NCBI RefSeq assembly: GCF_002844275.1
Contig: NZ_NXGX01000005.1
Coordinates: 456,158-520,157, forward strand
Reading direction: 5' to 3'
Source: Thalassospira lohafexi
GTDB taxonomy: Bacteria; Pseudomonadota; Alphaproteobacteria; Rhodospirillales; Thalassospiraceae
DNA: 64,000 bases
The notes under the pieces are model-generated. The model did not search any database. It worked only from the letters and a program-made list of their open reading frames with translations, and had not been told where the DNA came from. The number at the start of each line of letters is the position of its first letter. The first letter of the stretch is position 1. The translations under genes were made by a program, and so were the position numbers. Shown in pieces: positions 36,188 through 45,033 of this stretch.

Positions 36188-37126
36188 ATGGAACAGACTG
36201 TTAATAATCCGGCAGATAACACCTCGGCCTATAATTTTGCCTACTTGGATGAACAAACCAAGCGCATGATCCGCCGTACCTTGCTTAAGGCCGTTGCGAT
36301 TCCGGGGTATCAGGTGCCCTTTGCCGGACGTGAAATGCCAATGCCCTATGGCTGGGGCACCGGCGGGGTTCAGGTAACGGCCGCTGTCATTGGCCCCAAA
36401 GATACCCTGAAGGTCATTGATCAGGGAGCGGATGACACCACCAATGCGGTCTCCATTCGACAGTTCTTTGCCAAGACCGCCAATGTGGCGACCACTGAAA
36501 AAACCGCCGAGGCATCGATCATTCAAACTCGGCACCGCATTCCCGAAAAGGAACTGCGCGAAGATCAGGTGCTTGTCTATCAGGTGCCCATTCCTGAGCC
36601 GCTTCGTTTCCTTGAACCGCGTGAAACCGAAACCCGGAAAATGCACGCGCTTGAAGAATACGGCCTGATGCATGTGAAGCTGTATGAAGACATCGCACGT
36701 CATGGCCATATTGCAACCACCTATGCCTATCCGGTGATGGTCGATGATCGCTATGTGATGGATCCATCACCGACGCCAAAGTTCGACAATCCAAAAATGC
36801 ATAATATGGCGGCGTTACAGCTTTTCGGAGCCGGTCGTGAGAAACGTATCTATGCCCTGCCACCCTACACCAAGGTCAAGAGCCTTGATTTTGAAGATCA
36901 CCCGTTTGAAGTGCAATCATGGGACGACGAATGCGGCATGTGCGGTGCGCGTGACAGTTACCTTGATGAAGTCATCCTCGATGACAAGGGCAACCGGATG
37001 TTTGTTTGCTCTGACACCGATTATTGCAGCGAACGACAGGACGCCGGCCATCGTGGCCAGCAACATCATGACCAGCCGCTTGGCGGCCCCAAAAGCAGCC
37101 CAAGCAGCGAAAAGGCAGCAGAGTAA
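36188..37126 (+). CDS. phnJ: C-P lyase radical SAM subunit PhnJ
   Basis: A 312-residue PhnJ, the radical SAM enzyme that breaks the carbon-phosphorus bond, releasing the hydrocarbon (methane from methylphosphonate). Cys249, Cys252, Cys274 and Cys280 match the four conserved cysteines: three bind the Fe-S cluster and the last forms the thiyl radical. The spacing equals E. coli Cys241/244/266/272 with an offset of eight. Its C-terminal tail beyond the cysteines is longer than usual and is His, Gln and Ser rich. Its stop overlaps the phnK start (TAATG). Confidence 0.97.
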   Translation: MEQTVNNPADNTSAYNFAYLDEQTKRMIRRTLLKAVAIPGYQVPFAGREMPMPYGWGTGGVQVTAAVIGPKDTLKVIDQGADDTTNAVSIRQFFAKTANVATTEKTAEASIIQTRHRIPEKELREDQVLVYQVPIPEPLRFLEPRETETRKMHALEEYGLMHVKLYEDIARHGHIATTYAYPVMVDDRYVMDPSPTPKFDNPKMHNMAALQLFGAGREKRIYALPPYTKVKSLDFEDHPFEVQSWDDECGMCGARDSYLDEVILDDKGNRMFVCSDTDYCSERQDAGHRGQQHHDQPLGGPKSSPSSEKAAE

Positions 37127-37908
37127 TGACCAAGATGAATGATCCGCTTCTGCGCGTTGATAACCTGACCATGATGTATGGCGACCGGATTGGCTGCAAG
37201 GGTGTCAGTTTTGAACTCCGCCCAGGCGAGGTTCTTGGCATCGTTGGTGAATCCGGCTCGGGAAAGTCCACTTTGCTGCGCAGCATTTCCGCACAACAAG
37301 AACCAACCAAAGGCCGCGTTGAGTATCAAACCCGGATTGACGGCACCCGCGACGTTTATGAAATGTCAGAAGCCCAACGCCGGTTGTTGATGCGTACCGA
37401 CTGGGCGTTTGTCCATCAGAACCCACGTGATGGCCTGCGCATGAATGTCAGTGCCGGGGCGAACATTGGCGAACGCCTGATGGCGGTTGGGGATCGCCAT
37501 TATGGCAATATTCGCAGTTCTGCCGACAACTGGCTGGGCAAGGTCGAAATTGCGTCCGAGCGCCTTGATGATTTGCCATCAACCTTTTCGGGCGGCATGC
37601 AGCAACGCTTGCAGATTGCCCGCAACCTCGTAACCAGCCCGCGCCTCGTCTTTATGGACGAACCCACGGGTGGTCTGGACGTTTCGGTTCAGGCGCGTTT
37701 GCTCGATCTGCTGCGCGGGCTGGTTCACGACCTTAACCTTGCGGTGATTATCGTCACCCACGATCTCGCAGTGGCCCGTTTGCTGTCTCACCGTTTGATG
37801 GTGATGCAACAGGGCAAGGTAATTGAAAGCGGCCTGACTGATCAGGTTCTTGATGATCCGCAGCATGCCTATACCCAGCTGCTTGTTTCTTCCATCCTTC
37901 AGAACTGA
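37126..37908 (+). CDS. phnK: C-P lyase ABC-type subunit PhnK
   Basis: A 260-residue ABC ATPase with Walker A GESGSGKST (about residues 38-46), signature SGGMQQRLQIARNL and Walker B LVFMDEPTGGLD. It binds the core complex during catalysis rather than acting in import. It is coupled to phnJ through TAATG; an ATG three codons downstream is also possible. Confidence 0.95.
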   Translation: MTKMNDPLLRVDNLTMMYGDRIGCKGVSFELRPGEVLGIVGESGSGKSTLLRSISAQQEPTKGRVEYQTRIDGTRDVYEMSEAQRRLLMRTDWAFVHQNPRDGLRMNVSAGANIGERLMAVGDRHYGNIRSSADNWLGKVEIASERLDDLPSTFSGGMQQRLQIARNLVTSPRLVFMDEPTGGLDVSVQARLLDLLRGLVHDLNLAVIIVTHDLAVARLLSHRLMVMQQGKVIESGLTDQVLDDPQHAYTQLLVSSILQN

Positions 37909-37923
37909 ACCCGGGGCAAAAAA

Positions 37924-38628
37924 ATGTCTGAAATGCTTCATGCTCAAAACGTTTCAAAAAGCTTTACCTTGCACACGCAGGGCAGCGTAACGATCCCGGT
38001 TTTTAATGACATAGAGTTTAGTTTATCGGCAGGGGACTGTATTGCGCTGACCGGCGAGTCCGGATCAGGGAAAAGTACATTCATGCGCATGCTTTACGCC
38101 AATTACACATGTTCAAACGGATCAATCAACGTCAGACACGATGGCGGATGGCTCGACATCACGACGGCCAGCCCGCATGCGATCCTTGACATGCGCAAAC
38201 GCACGATGGGCTATGTCAGCCAGTTTTTACGTGTTATTCCGCGTGTGCCGACGCTGGAAATTGTTGCCGAACCACTGGTCGCACTAGGCACATCACGCGC
38301 CGATGCAACAGCCAAGGCGCGGGGTCTTTTGACCCGCCTGCGTATTCCTGAACGTCTTTGGCAGCTTTCGCCATTGACCTTTTCAGGCGGTGAACAGCAA
38401 AGAGTGAATATTGCACGTGGCTTTATTGCCGATTATCCGGTCATGTTGCTTGATGAACCGACCGCATCGCTTGATGTCGACAATCGTGCAACGGTTCTGG
38501 CATTGATCGAAGAAGCCAAATCCCGTGGGGCGGCAATTGCCGGTATTTTCCACGACCATGAAACCCGTGATGCAGTCTGCACCGGGTCATTTGATGTGAC
38601 ATCGTTTAAAGTTGGGGCCAATGACTGA
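37924..38628 (+). CDS. phnL: C-P lyase ABC-type subunit PhnL
   Basis: A 234-residue ABC ATPase with Walker A GESGSGKST (about residues 41-49), signature FSGGEQQRVNIARGF and Walker B VMLLDEPTASLD. It supports the PhnI reaction and the core complex. The 3' end overlaps phnM by eight bases. Confidence 0.95.
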   Translation: MSEMLHAQNVSKSFTLHTQGSVTIPVFNDIEFSLSAGDCIALTGESGSGKSTFMRMLYANYTCSNGSINVRHDGGWLDITTASPHAILDMRKRTMGYVSQFLRVIPRVPTLEIVAEPLVALGTSRADATAKARGLLTRLRIPERLWQLSPLTFSGGEQQRVNIARGFIADYPVMLLDEPTASLDVDNRATVLALIEEAKSRGAAIAGIFHDHETRDAVCTGSFDVTSFKVGAND

Positions 38629-39763
38629 ACAGATTTTTACAAACGCCAAAATTGTGTTGGCGAACGATGTCATTGATGGCGCCGTGCAGATAAAGGACGG
38701 GATCATTACCGATGTGTCGGATCGGGCATCCAACTTGCCCGGCGCCGAAGATATGGGCGGGGACTACCTGATGCCCGGTCTTGTCGAACTGCACACAGAC
38801 AATCTCGACAAACATCTGACCCCACGCCCGAAAACCCGCTGGCCAGCCACTGCTGCGGTTATTGCGCATGACAATCAGGTTGCAAGTGCCGGGATTACGA
38901 CTGTTTTTGACGCCGTATCGATTGGCGATGTCAATGAAGGGTCAGAACGTATTGTCCGGCTGGTTGAATCGGTCGAGGCCCTTGCCCATGCGCAGGATAA
39001 CGATCTTTTGCGTGCTGATCACAAATTGCATCTGCGCTGTGAGACCTCCTTCCCCGGCATGATTGAGGCTCTTGGCACCTTGGTTGAGATGCCACTGGTG
39101 AAAATGTTGTCGGTCATGGATCATACCCCGGGCCAGCGCCAATTCGTTAGTCTCGAGGCCTATTACACCTATTATCAGGGGAAATATGGCCTGAATGACG
39201 AGGAAATGCGCAAATTTGTCGCAACGCGCAGACGCGATTCCGAACTCTATTCCGCAAAGCATCGCCGCCATGTGGTCGAAACGGCGCATGCTAAGGGGCT
39301 TGCGCTGGCAAGCCACGATGACGCCACCAATGCCCATGTGGCCGAAGCCGTCGCGGACAAAATGACGGTGGCTGAATTCCCGACCACGCTTGCGGCCGCC
39401 AAGGCATCACATGAGGCCGGACTTGGCGTGATGATGGGTGGCCCCAACCTTGTGCGCGGCGGATCGCATAACGGCAATGTCGCCGCGGGTGATCTCGCCA
39501 AGAATGGTTATCTTGATATTATTTCCAGCGACTATGTCCCGCACAGCCTGCTGCATGGGGCGATGAAGCTGTTTGATGATTTCAACGAATATGATCTGCC
39601 ACGTGCCATTCGCACCGTTTCGCTTAACCCGGCAACCCAGGTCGATCTGACTGACCGTGGTGAAATCGCCGTTGGCAAACGCGGTGACCTGATCCGTGTG
39701 CATCATTCCCCCCATCATCCGATCGTGCGCGGTGTCTGGCGCGAAGGTGTACGGGTATCATGA
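38621..39763 (+). CDS. phnM: Ribose triphosphonate pyrophosphohydrolase PhnM
   Basis: A protein of about 380 residues of the amidohydrolase superfamily. It has the early metal-binding GLVELHTDNLDKH block, the middle FVATRRRDSELYS and a late SSDYVPHSLLHGAMKLF. It removes pyrophosphate from the ribose triphosphonate made by the core. The ATG at 38621 fits the family (MTEQIFTNAKIVL); a TTG three codons earlier is in frame. It overlaps phnN by four bases. Confidence 0.96.
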   Translation: MTEQIFTNAKIVLANDVIDGAVQIKDGIITDVSDRASNLPGAEDMGGDYLMPGLVELHTDNLDKHLTPRPKTRWPATAAVIAHDNQVASAGITTVFDAVSIGDVNEGSERIVRLVESVEALAHAQDNDLLRADHKLHLRCETSFPGMIEALGTLVEMPLVKMLSVMDHTPGQRQFVSLEAYYTYYQGKYGLNDEEMRKFVATRRRDSELYSAKHRRHVVETAHAKGLALASHDDATNAHVAEAVADKMTVAEFPTTLAAAKASHEAGLGVMMGGPNLVRGGSHNGNVAAGDLAKNGYLDIISSDYVPHSLLHGAMKLFDDFNEYDLPRAIRTVSLNPATQVDLTDRGEIAVGKRGDLIRVHHSPHHPIVRGVWREGVRVS

Positions 39764-40377
39764 CCGAACATGACGACCGGCATCATCCGTTGGATGATGC
39801 CCCCAAACGCGGGCTGTTGATTCTTGTTGTCGGTCCCAGCGGTGTTGGAAAAGACAGCCTTCTTGACGGTGCCCGTGACCGACTTTCCAAAGAAACGCAT
39901 TGCTGCTTTCCACGACGCTGTATTACCCGCCCGGCCGGGACCATCGGTGAAAATCATATTCCGGTGCGCCCGGATGATTTCCCGTCAATGGCAAAACAGG
40001 GCGCCTTCCTTCTGAGTTGGCAGGCGCATGATATGTGTTATGGCGTGCCACGCCACGTGCAAGATGATGTAACCAATGGCAAAACAGTAATCGTCAATGT
40101 GTCGCGCAGCGTGATTGACGATGCACGCGCACTTGTCGGCGAAGACAATGTCCGTGTCATCAGCATCTGCGCCAATTCAGATGTTTTGCGTCAACGTCTT
40201 GAAGCACGGGGACGCGAAGACCGGTATGAAGTTGAAAAACGTCTTGCGCGCGCATCGGCCTACCAAGTTAATGGGCCAAACGTCATGCAGGTGCATAACG
40301 ACGCAGATTTGCAAACCGGGATCAGCCGATTTATCGAGGCGATCCGCGCACCTCAGCTAAACTCGGAACCTGTCTGA
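39760..40377 (+). CDS. phnN: Ribose 1,5-bisphosphate phosphokinase PhnN
   Basis: A 205-residue guanylate-kinase-like P-loop protein (GPSGVGKDS at about residues 28-36, then CITRPAG) that turns ribose 1,5-bisphosphate into PRPP, the last step of the C-P lyase pathway. It is the last gene of the rightward phn operon, ending ahead of a bidirectional terminator. Confidence 0.94.
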   Translation: MTEHDDRHHPLDDAPKRGLLILVVGPSGVGKDSLLDGARDRLSKETHCCFPRRCITRPAGTIGENHIPVRPDDFPSMAKQGAFLLSWQAHDMCYGVPRHVQDDVTNGKTVIVNVSRSVIDDARALVGEDNVRVISICANSDVLRQRLEARGREDRYEVEKRLARASAYQVNGPNVMQVHNDADLQTGISRFIEAIRAPQLNSEPV

Positions 40378-40405
40378 AGCAATATTGAAGAAACTATTCC
40401 ATGAG

Positions 40406-40435
40406 AAATGCTGCAGTAAACTCTGCAGCATTTTC
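40406..40435. terminator. Bidirectional terminator between phnN and the convergent DUF1045 gene
   Basis: AAATGCTGCAG and CTGCAGCATTT form an 11-bp perfect stem with a 6-base loop; a T run follows on the plus strand and an A run precedes it. Confidence 0.88.
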
Positions 40436-41134
40436 TTATCCGGCCAAAGCGAAACGCTTTAACAAACGAAACGGCTTTCCGTTTCCGGGATCGCCAAAAA
40501 GACAGATATCATCAATCTGAAACGGCGCATCACAAAGCGGTGCGACAATTGGCCCGAGGGATTCTTCAAACCTTGCCAATTGCTCAGGGGCAAGTTTGTT
40601 GCTGAGCGTCAGGTGGAAGCGAAATTCTTCCATAACATAGGGATAGCCCCAAGCGACAAGATAGTCTTCCTGACGTTCTGTCAGCCCGGCAGCACGGCGT
40701 TTGTTCATGGCCGCCATATCTTCAGGCTTGCGAAAATCATCAAGACCACGCACCAGCATTCCAGCCAGATTTTCAAGTGGTGCAACCGGCTTGGTCGGTA
40801 GCAATGCTAAAAACTGACCAATGGATTTCAATGTCAGCGGACCACATGTAATCGGCGCAGCCTCTGTACAAAGACTTTCCACCGCGGCCTCAAGCTCAGC
40901 ACGACTTTGCCCATCTTTTAAGGCGAATGGCGGTTTCAGCGTCCCGTGAAAGCCATATCGGGTTGGCGATGTGGTTGCCGCGATCACGTCATCCGCATCA
41001 ATCCGTGAAACAGCCGGGCGGGGAAGCTCATCATCCGTGACCGGATCCCGACCAAGCCACGCATTACCAAACTGGCCAAGGTCGCTTTGGGCAGACGGAG
41101 CATAATAAAGTGCATAGCGTTGATAGTCGGTCAT
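40436..41134 (-). CDS. DUF1045 phosphonate-operon protein (2H phosphoesterase-like)
   Basis: A 232-residue DUF1045 protein: MTDYQRYALYYAP, TSPTRYGFHGTLKPPFAL and FRFHLTLSNKL are diagnostic. The two H-x-T motifs (HGT and HLT) are those of 2H phosphoesterases. Families of this kind sit in C-P lyase operons and may replace PhnP in hydrolysing cyclic phosphate intermediates; the exact reaction is inferred. The start at 41134 fits the family better than the upstream frame. It is the last gene of the leftward phnCDE operon. Confidence 0.88.
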   Translation of the reverse strand: MTDYQRYALYYAPSAQSDLGQFGNAWLGRDPVTDDELPRPAVSRIDADDVIAATTSPTRYGFHGTLKPPFALKDGQSRAELEAAVESLCTEAAPITCGPLTLKSIGQFLALLPTKPVAPLENLAGMLVRGLDDFRKPEDMAAMNKRRAAGLTERQEDYLVAWGYPYVMEEFRFHLTLSNKLAPEQLARFEESLGPIVAPLCDAPFQIDDICLFGDPGNGKPFRLLKRFALAG

Positions 41135-41264
41135 GGGGGCTCTTCGAACTGCGGTCTTGATACAGACAAGTATCTTGGGAAGGCAGTAAGGGTTACGCAA
41201 CAAAGAAGTTACCAGCCGCCAACAAGAATTCATCGGCTGGCTTTGCGTGTCATGTTGGGCGCGA

Positions 41265-41912
41265 TCAGACTGTATCGAATTTCAGGCAAAAATCACGGAC
41301 AGGAAGTATCCGGAAATCATTCAGGTTCTCCGACAGCATGTCGTGGCTCCAGTCCCACCAGCAGATGCGCATTAAGGCATCGACAATGTCTGTGTCAAAC
41401 CTTGGGCGCAGCGGCTTTGCCGGTATGCCTGTCACTATCGTATAGGGTGCCACATCCTTGGTCACCACCGCACCTGATCCGACAACAGACCCGATCCCGA
41501 CGGTGACACCACCCTGAACGATGGCGCCATGACCGATCCAGACGTCATGTTCAAGTTTGACCCGCTTTTCACGACGCCAGTCAAAAAACGCCGGGTCATC
41601 ATCGCCCAGCTCATAGGCACTGGATCGATACTGGAAATGATGCATGGACGCCCGATCCATAGGGTGTTGCCCCGGATTGATGCGCGTATGAGCCGCTATA
41701 TTGACGAATTTTCCGATGTCCGAATAGATGATTTCACTGTCATTGACGACATAAGAATAATCACCCATCACCGTTTCGCGTATGCTGGTCCGCGGGCCAA
41801 TCTCGGTCCAGGCGCCCAGTTCGCAATCAACAACAACGGCAGTTTCATCAAGGGTCGGCTGTTCGGATAATTTCTTCATCGCCGGTTTGGTTTGCGTAAT
41901 CTTGTATCCCAT
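41265..41912 (-). CDS. Hexapeptide-repeat acyltransferase of phosphonate operons
   Basis: A 215-residue left-handed beta-helix acyltransferase: repeats include VVDCELGAWTEIG, YSYVVNDSEIIYSDIGKFVNIAAHTRINPG and VKLEHDVWIGHGAIVQGGVTVGIGSVVGSGAVVTKDVAP. It matches the subfamily found beside phn genes. It probably acetylates an aminoalkylphosphonate, as PhnO does in E. coli though with a different fold; substrate not proven. It starts 3 bases after the phnE stop codon. Confidence 0.88.
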   Translation of the reverse strand: MGYKITQTKPAMKKLSEQPTLDETAVVVDCELGAWTEIGPRTSIRETVMGDYSYVVNDSEIIYSDIGKFVNIAAHTRINPGQHPMDRASMHHFQYRSSAYELGDDDPAFFDWRREKRVKLEHDVWIGHGAIVQGGVTVGIGSVVGSGAVVTKDVAPYTIVTGIPAKPLRPRFDTDIVDALMRICWWDWSHDMLSENLNDFRILPVRDFCLKFDTV

Positions 41913-41915
41913 TGA

Positions 41916-42728
41916 TCAGGTCACAAGCTTACGAAGACGCTGCGATACGATATCAAGCAGGCTGACAGAAATAATGATGATGATCATGACGGCTGCTGTT
42001 TCGGCGTAATAAAACGCCCGAATATATTCCCACAGAACCATCCCGATCCCGCCGGCACCGACAATACCAAGCACCGTGGCAGACCGCACATTTGATTCAA
42101 AACGGTATAACGAATAGGAAATCCAAAGCGGAAGAACCTGCGGGATCACACCGAAAATAACTTCCTGCAAACCATTGGCACCGGTTGCCCGAATGCCTTC
42201 GACCGGTTCAGGATCAATTGCCTCAACCGCCTCGGAAAACAGTTTTGCCAACACACCGGTTGTATGTATCCACAGCGCCAACACACCCGCAAACGGCCCA
42301 AGGCCCACGGCAACAACGAATAACATGGCAAAAACCATCTCGTTGATCGCACGGAAGGAATCCATCAGGCGGCGCACCGGCTGATACACCCAGAACGGCA
42401 CAATATTTTCAGAACACAGAATGCCAAACGGGATCGAACAGACAATCGCAAGCGCGGTTCCCCAGATCGCAATCTGGATCGTGATCCACATTTCACTGAC
42501 ATAGGTTCTCCACATCAGAAAATCTGGCGGGAAAAATCCATCTGCGAAATCGACCATGTTGCCACTGTTTTCGATCAGGGCCATCGGGCGCATATCCGCC
42601 CCTTCCCACGACCATGCCAAAAGACCAAAAATAAAGGCCCAAAGAAGCATACTTCCCATCGACCGTTTAAGGTCGCGCGGCGGCAGGTCCGGTGCGGCAA
42701 GTGATGTCGAAGAAATGCTGCTGTTCAT
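41916..42728 (-). CDS. phnE: Phosphonate ABC transporter permease PhnE
   Basis: A 270-residue membrane protein with about six hydrophobic segments and the permease EAA-like loop [20 protein letters not shown]. The start at 42728 (MNSSISS) is preferred; an upstream in-frame start would run through the phnD-phnE hairpin. Only one phnE is present, whereas some alphaproteobacteria have two. Confidence 0.92.
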   Translation of the reverse strand: MNSSISSTSLAAPDLPPRDLKRSMGSMLLWAFIFGLLAWSWEGADMRPMALIENSGNMVDFADGFFPPDFLMWRTYVSEMWITIQIAIWGTALAIVCSIPFGILCSENIVPFWVYQPVRRLMDSFRAINEMVFAMLFVVAVGLGPFAGVLALWIHTTGVLAKLFSEAVEAIDPEPVEGIRATGANGLQEVIFGVIPQVLPLWISYSLYRFESNVRSATVLGIVGAGGIGMVLWEYIRAFYYAETAAVMIIIIISVSLLDIVSQRLRKLVT

Positions 42729-42756
42729 CGTATTAATCCCGGATGGTAAATGCAAA

Positions 42757-42785
42757 CAGGGAGCGCACTTTTGGTGCGCTCCCTG
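42757..42785 (-). promoter_or_regulatory. Strong hairpin between phnD and phnE
   Basis: CAGGGAGCGCAC and GTGCGCTCCCTG form a 12-bp perfect stem with a 5-base loop, just after the phnD stop codon in the direction of transcription. No T run follows on the coding strand, so 3' mRNA stabilisation or partial attenuation favouring the binding protein is likely. Confidence 0.75.
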
Positions 42786-42797
42786 CCAAAAGGCCAA

Positions 42798-43814
42798 TTA
42801 TTCGTAAGAAACCAGAATGTCGAGTTCAGCGAGTTTCTTGTCGATGAAAGCAACACGTTCTGCTTTTTCGTCAGCAGACAGTTCTTCGGTGTTCTGGATT
42901 TTCAGCTTGTCTTTAAACAGAGCGAGCTGACGGATCGGGTAAAGCTGCGCGTTGGAGCTTTCCATGAATTTGCCCATGCCGTCCTGAATGCCACCAAGAA
43001 CCTTGTTGGCTTCTTCAACATTGCCAAGGCGACCGTAGCCCAAGAAGAAGGCCTTGATTTCGGATTTCAGTTCACGCGACAGGTCTTTGCGATACACCAT
43101 CGGGTCAGACGGGATCAGCGGCGAGGTCCAGATTACTTTGACCTTGTCGGTGATTTCAGGCTTGACCATGTTGGTCCGTGCAAGCTGCTCGGAGTTGTTG
43201 GCAGCAACATCAACCTGTTTGTTGGCAGTCGCCATCAGATTGGTTTCATGGTTCGCATTGCGAACGGTTTTAAAGCAATCTTTCGGGTCAACGCCGTTCT
43301 GTGCAAAGACATAATAAGACGGTACGAGGAAGCCCGAGGTCGAGTTCGGATCGCCAATACCAAAGTTCAGTGAACCATCGCATTTAAGCATGTCGGCAAG
43401 CGTGTTGAGCTTGTCGTTATCGGCTTGCGTGATGATGTGGGAATAATACCCGTTCGTGCCATCGCTTTTGGACGTTTGAACGAAGACTTCACCGCCTGCA
43501 CGGTCAACGGCTTCCATTGCGGATTTGTTGCCAAACCAACCAACGTGAACCTTACCAAAACGCATGCCTTCGATGATACCGGCATAATCAGGTGCAAAGA
43601 ATGCGTCGACTTTTTTGCCAAGTGCTTCTTCCATATCGTCGATCATCGGCTGCCACTGAGCTTTAAGGTTTGCACTCGACTCAGTCGAGATAAAACCAAA
43701 CACAATGGTATCGGGATCATTTTCAAGCGGTTTGAAATCAACATCGGCCTGGGCGAAGCCCGAAGCGAGCATGCTTGCTGCAAGTGCAACAGACGCAATT
43801 GTTTTACGGATCAT
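42798..43814 (-). CDS. phnD: Phosphonate ABC transporter substrate-binding protein PhnD
   Basis: A 338-residue periplasmic protein. The signal peptide ends near MLASGFAQA. The mature part has FAPDYAGIIEGMRFGKVHVGWFGNKSAMEAVDRAGGE and DPNSTSGFLVPSYYVFAQNGVDP, which are typical of PhnD and place the phosphonate between helix N-termini. It is followed by a strong hairpin before phnE. Confidence 0.96.
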   Translation of the reverse strand: MIRKTIASVALAASMLASGFAQADVDFKPLENDPDTIVFGFISTESSANLKAQWQPMIDDMEEALGKKVDAFFAPDYAGIIEGMRFGKVHVGWFGNKSAMEAVDRAGGEVFVQTSKSDGTNGYYSHIITQADNDKLNTLADMLKCDGSLNFGIGDPNSTSGFLVPSYYVFAQNGVDPKDCFKTVRNANHETNLMATANKQVDVAANNSEQLARTNMVKPEITDKVKVIWTSPLIPSDPMVYRKDLSRELKSEIKAFFLGYGRLGNVEEANKVLGGIQDGMGKFMESSNAQLYPIRQLALFKDKLKIQNTEELSADEKAERVAFIDKKLAELDILVSYE

Positions 43815-43885
43815 AAGAAGTCCCCTGTCATATTTAATTTAGACATGAATTCAAAAAGGTAAGGCAGTTCACATCAGTGACCCGG

Positions 43886-44731
43886 CTAGCTTGTCGCCAC
43901 AGCCAGATCCTTTTTCGCAACCGGCTCGGCCACGGGCTTTGCCGTGTCATCAGAACCATCCGCAAAAAGCTCGGAAGAATATTCACCATAGAGTTCTTGG
44001 AGGAACGCCGGTGTCAGTTGGCTTGACGGTCCGTCAAACACAACTTCACCATCGCGCATGGCGATGGTGCGTTTGCAATAATCCTTGGCGTAATCGACCT
44101 GATGAAGAGATACGATCACAGTCACGTTGTCTTCGCGGTTTACGCGATCAAGCGTATTCATCACCTTGCGCGATGATGCCGGATCAAGCGACGCAATCGG
44201 CTCGTCAGCCAGAATAAGGCGTGCACCCTGTGTAATCGTGCGTGCGATTGCCGCACGCTGTTGCTGACCACCGGAAAGATGGCGGGCTTTTTTAGTGGCA
44301 TGACCATCGATGCCAACACGGGCCAAGGCAGTCATGGCGCGCATGCGTTCGGATTTTGTAAACATGCACAACGACCCGCGCCATGCTGGCACACGTCCCA
44401 GCATCCCCATCAGAACGTTGGTCAGAACCGTCAAGCGGCTCACAAGGTTGAATTGCTGGAAGATCACACCGATGTCGGCGCGCACCTTGCGTGCACCACG
44501 GGAAATCTTGCCATTTTCCTGAATGGTCTCGCCAAAGACGGAAATCTTTCCACCGTCACGGTCCCCGCGCAGCAAACCGGCAATATGGCGAATAAGAGTG
44601 GATTTTCCCGAACCGGATGCGCCAATCAGCGCCACCATTTCACCTTCCCGAACCTGGAGCCTGACATTATTCAGCGCACGCTTGTCACGGGAAAAGCTTT
44701 TGTTCAGTCCGGATATATCTACAACCAGCAT
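43886..44731 (-). CDS. phnC: Phosphonate ABC transporter ATP-binding protein PhnC
   Basis: A 281-residue ABC ATPase with Walker A GASGSGKST (about residues 36-44), signature LSGGQQQRAAIARTI and Walker B LILADEPIASLDP. A C-terminal extension of about 30 residues rich in Ala, Val, Lys and Pro follows the ATPase core. The ATG at 44731 is used; a TTG one codon upstream is in frame. It is the first gene of the leftward uptake operon. Confidence 0.94.
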   Translation of the reverse strand: MLVVDISGLNKSFSRDKRALNNVRLQVREGEMVALIGASGSGKSTLIRHIAGLLRGDRDGGKISVFGETIQENGKISRGARKVRADIGVIFQQFNLVSRLTVLTNVLMGMLGRVPAWRGSLCMFTKSERMRAMTALARVGIDGHATKKARHLSGGQQQRAAIARTITQGARLILADEPIASLDPASSRKVMNTLDRVNREDNVTVIVSLHQVDYAKDYCKRTIAMRDGEVVFDGPSSQLTPAFLQELYGEYSSELFADGSDDTAKPVAEPVAKKDLAVATS

Positions 44732-45033
44732 CAAAGATTCGCCTGCATATGTTTCGCTGGAAGCTGAACCTACGCATGAACGGCGACTCTATGGTGACAC
44801 TGATGTTACAGTTCGATGATTACGGGGGGCCAATTCCCCCAACAACAATTAAACTTGTCTATACATCAAGTAATTTTGAAATTAAAAATCAGCCATTAAA
44901 AAATGGAAACTGTCATATTCATATCTCTGCGCGAATGTGAACATAGAATATTGCAGAGTACAAAAACAATGACAGGAACAAACCCCGTAAGCATAAATAA
45001 AATTTACATTCCTGCTGCAAACATGACTGACTT
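44732..45033. other. Intergenic region upstream of phnC with PhnF-like and Pho-box-like sequences
   Basis: AT-rich region of about 300 bases. It holds the PhnF-core GTCTATACAT (44857-44866) inside ACTTG...CAAGT arms. CTGTCAT occurs at 44910-44916 and, on the minus strand, at 44975-44969; these look like Pho-box halves but a full tandem box is not evident. The 3' end of the Ldh gene lies to the right, so the region serves phnC only. Confidence 0.55.
44853..44871. promoter_or_regulatory. Candidate PhnF operator upstream of phnC
   Basis: GTCTATACAT (44857-44866), the reverse complement of the ATGTATAGAC found upstream of phnG, enclosed by ACTTG (44853-44857) and CAAGT (44867-44871). It lies about 120 bases before the phnC start. 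Confidence 0.65.

Noticed and set aside
42729..42797. N-terminal extension of PhnE
   Set aside because: It would translate the phnD-phnE hairpin; the family-like start is the ATG at 42728.
44910..44975. Pho box upstream of phnC
   Set aside because: Only single CTGTCAT halves are clear; the second half-site at the right spacing is poor, so it is noted but not called as a feature.
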